Origin: Legionella longbeachae
GTDB lineage: Bacteria; Pseudomonadota; Gammaproteobacteria; Legionellales; Legionellaceae
NCBI GenBank assembly: GCA_016191305.1
Contig: JACPOX010000132.1
Span: 1 to 14,772 of the forward strand
Reading direction: 5' to 3'
DNA: 14,772 nt
Shown here: piece by piece, positions 12,899 through 14,772 of the stretch
Numbering within the stretch: position 1 is the stretch's first letter
How the letters are laid out: each line of letters starts with the position of its first letter
Translations under genes and position numbers: made by a program
The notes under the pieces: model-generated
Databases searched by the model: none
What the model saw: the letters and a program-made list of their open reading frames with translations, nothing else
Told to the model about the DNA's origin: nothing

Positions 12899-13972
12899 CT
12901 AATCATGGCGTACCCGCTCAGAAATTTGACATAATAATTCATAAGCGCTAGTGTTTGCAGCTTGGGCAATACGTTCTACTAAAATATGTCCTCCCCAAAG
13001 CTCAACTTGCGCCCCTAATTTCACATCTGGGTGCTCAGTTAGATCGACTGCTAGCATATCCATTGATATCCGCCCAACTATCGAGACTTCTCTGCCTTGT
13101 ACCCAAACAGGAGTGTTTAGCGCAATATGTCGTGGATAACCATCTCCATAGCCTGCAGGGACAATACCAATGATTGAAGGTTTTTCGCTTCTCCAGATAC
13201 CACTATATCCTACTTGAGCGGCAGAAGGATTGTTATGGATTGCAGTGATTTCTGATACAAAACGCATGACTGGAAGCAAACCTAAATCAATAGAAGTTTG
13301 ATTGGCAAACGGTGATACACCATAAAGCATAATACCTGGTCTTACTACATCCGCATGCGCTTGTGGAAATGAAATGATCGTTGCTGAATTAGCAATACTG
13401 CGATGACTAAAGCCTGCAACATCAATGCTCTCAAACAAAGATAATTGCTGAAAATTTTCTATGCGTTCAGGTTCATCAGCACAAGCCAGATGGGTCATCA
13501 AACCAATTTCTTTATCTACCCAAGGACAATGTCGTAACGCATCCATCACCCCTTGTAATTCATGAGTTTTAAAGCCTAAACGATGCATACCTGTATTCAC
13601 TTTAACCCATAATTTAATGGGAACATCCAAAGGAGTGTTTAAAAGCCAATGCAATTGATGGGGTTGATGTATCACACAACCTAGTTGATACTGAGCGACC
13701 ATTTTAAATTCATCAGGACTAAATACCCCCTGAAAAAGAATACAATGAGTACGAATACCCATTTTGCGAAGAACAAGTGCTTCTTCAATACAAGCTACCC
13801 CAAAAGCATCTACATGCCCTTCTAAGACTGGCGCCACTGCATGCACACCGCAACCATAAGCGTTTGCCTTGACCATAGCAACAACTTTCTTAGCCGGTGC
13901 AAAGCGTCTTATTTGAGTCAAATTATGAAGTAAAGCTCTTGGCTCTATCACTAATCTGGTGGGCCTTGACAT
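12899..13972 (-). CDS. alr: Alanine racemase
   Basis: Alr is a PLP enzyme that interconverts L- and D-alanine, supplying D-alanine for peptidoglycan. The 357 residues match the family. The PLP lysine is K35 in [10 protein letters not shown] and the second catalytic base is Y256 in QVGYSGIW. Other signatures are GMHRLGF (128-134), HLACAD (161-166), IANSA (193-197), RPGIMLYG (211-218), AGYGDGYPR (273-281) and GRISMDM (300-306). The ATG at 13972 directly follows the dnaB stop with no spacing, and GGGGATGGAT in the end of dnaB serves as ribosome-binding site, so the pair is probably co-transcribed and translationally coupled; dnaB-alr is a common arrangement in gammaproteobacteria. No convincing terminator follows in the 190 bases before the 17 kDa lipoprotein gene, which has its own promoter candidate. 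Confidence 0.96.
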   Translation of the reverse strand: MSRPTRLVIEPRALLHNLTQIRRFAPAKKVVAMVKANAYGCGVHAVAPVLEGHVDAFGVACIEEALVLRKMGIRTHCILFQGVFSPDEFKMVAQYQLGCVIHQPHQLHWLLNTPLDVPIKLWVKVNTGMHRLGFKTHELQGVMDALRHCPWVDKEIGLMTHLACADEPERIENFQQLSLFESIDVAGFSHRSIANSATIISFPQAHADVVRPGIMLYGVSPFANQTSIDLGLLPVMRFVSEITAIHNNPSAAQVGYSGIWRSEKPSIIGIVPAGYGDGYPRHIALNTPVWVQGREVSIVGRISMDMLAVDLTEHPDVKLGAQVELWGGHILVERIAQAANTSAYELLCQISERVRHD

Positions 13973-14772
13973 TTAATCCATCCCCTGATAACCATTAAAA
14001 GCCAAATCTTCGAAGCGTGTGTATTTACCAATAAAGGCTACACGTACCTTACCAATAGGACCATTTCTTTGTTTCGCCACAATTATTTCGGCCGTACCTT
14101 TGTCAGGACTGTCCTCATTATATACTTCATCCCTATAAATAAAACAGATCAAATCAGCATCTTGCTCAATAGCACCAGACTCCCGCAAATCCGACATCAC
14201 CGGCCGTTTATCCGCACGTTGTTCCAAACTTCGATTCAACTGCGATAAAGCAATAACTGGTACCTGCAACTCCTTTGCGAGCGATTTAAGACTGCGTGAA
14301 ATCTCAGATATTTCAGCAGTCCTGCTATCTGCACTAAATCCAGGCACTTTCATTAATTGCAAATAATCTACCACAATAAGACCTACTGAACCATGTTCCT
14401 TTGCCAAACGTCTGGCACGAGCTCGCATTTCGCCCGGGCTTAAAGCGGGTGTATCATCAATAAACAAAGGAGCTTCCGAAAGCATATGTACTGCTGAAGT
14501 AACACGAGGCCAATCATCATCATCCAATTTACCGGTTCTTATCTTATGCTGATCAATACGTCCTAAGGAAGACATCATTCTCATTGCCAATGAATCGGCG
14601 GGCATTTCCATGGAAAATACTAATACTGGTTTCCCGGATTTAATTGCAGCATGTTCTGCCATGTTCATCACTAAAGTCGTTTTACCCATAGAAGGTCGAC
14701 CAGCAACAATAATCAAATCAGAAGGCTGTAAACCAGAAGTCATTTCATCCAAATCGGACAAACCTGAAGCAA
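13973..14772 (-). CDS. dnaB: Replicative DNA helicase DnaB, C-terminal domain (5' end outside window)
   Basis: DnaB is the hexameric ATP-driven helicase at the replication fork. The frame is open to the right edge of the window; the visible 266 codons cover nearly the whole RecA-like motor domain, while the N-terminal primase-binding domain lies outside (family length about 460-470). Visible motifs: the LDEMTSGLQPSDLIIVAGRP lead into the Walker A box GRPSMGKT (14678-14701), the Walker B-like VGLIVVDYLQLM, ALSQLNRSLEQRADKRP, SDLRESGAIEQDAD, FIYRDEVYNE, and KQRNGPIGKV with the arginine-containing C-terminal region. A TTG at 14759-14761 could look like a start but is internal, since homology continues upstream to the edge. 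It overlaps nothing and abuts alr. No intein is seen in the visible part. Confidence 0.97.
   Translation of the reverse strand, partial: ASGLSDLDEMTSGLQPSDLIIVAGRPSMGKTTLVMNMAEHAAIKSGKPVLVFSMEMPADSLAMRMMSSLGRIDQHKIRTGKLDDDDWPRVTSAVHMLSEAPLFIDDTPALSPGEMRARARRLAKEHGSVGLIVVDYLQLMKVPGFSADSRTAEISEISRSLKSLAKELQVPVIALSQLNRSLEQRADKRPVMSDLRESGAIEQDADLICFIYRDEVYNEDSPDKGTAEIIVAKQRNGPIGKVRVAFIGKYTRFEDLAFNGYQGMD

Noticed and set aside
14759..14761. TTG as the start of dnaB
   Set aside because: The frame and DnaB homology continue to the window edge; the gene is partial here.
1..14772. CRISPR arrays, tRNA, rRNA, phage or transposase genes
   Set aside because: No regularly spaced direct repeats, cloverleaf sequences or mobile-element proteins were found on reading both strands.

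Overview
This 14.8 kb window is AT-rich chromosomal DNA from a gammaproteobacterium, most likely Legionella or a close relative. The evidence is a short GspC/LspC type II secretion protein in a locus of its own, an EnhA-like L,D-transpeptidase, a dnaB-alr pair, a Rickettsia-type 17 kDa lipoprotein, and several families of palindromic intergenic repeats. I saw no phage, transposase, CRISPR, rRNA or tRNA genes.

Layout. Positions 1-1576 (minus strand): the start of coaX (type III pantothenate kinase, cut by the left edge), a periplasmic L,D-transpeptidase and a small cytochrome c5. Positions 1577-2179: an isolated flgM (anti-sigma-28 factor) on the plus strand, with a perfect sigma-28 promoter and a terminator overlapping its stop codon. 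Positions 2183-3559 (minus): a short-chain 3-hydroxyacyl-CoA dehydrogenase and an isochorismatase-family hydrolase. Positions 3710-4625 (minus): an HtrA/Deg-type protease gene broken by an internal deletion in its PDZ domain. Positions 4731-6289 (minus): two tightly linked unknown genes. One encodes a membrane-anchored coiled-coil protein with an acidic tail. The other encodes a protein made of two repeated halves. Positions 6514-7575 (plus): mutY. Positions 7760-8602 (minus): lspC followed by a Sel1-repeat lipoprotein, with a palindromic MITE-like element of about 186 bp on each side. Positions 8895-12072 (plus): an operon of a cystathionine gamma-synthase/lyase, dapD and dapE. Positions 12264-12707 (minus): a glycine-zipper lipoprotein. 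Positions 12899-14772 (minus): dnaB (5' end outside the window) followed directly by alr.

How the genes fit together. Several serve the cell wall: dapD and dapE supply meso-diaminopimelate and lysine, alr supplies D-alanine, and the YkuD enzyme probably cross-links or anchors peptidoglycan. The others are ordinary metabolism and repair (coaX, mutY, SDR, cytochrome c5) or envelope and secretion functions (LspC, lipoproteins). The most interesting part is the motility-regulator region. flgM has a textbook sigma-28 promoter. A mirrored sigma-28-like -10 element points the other way, toward a terminator with no gene before it, which suggests a possible small RNA. A degenerate sigma-28-like promoter also sits at a suitable distance before the nearby L,D-transpeptidase gene. 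Together these suggest a small FliA-linked regulatory neighbourhood away from the flagellar clusters.
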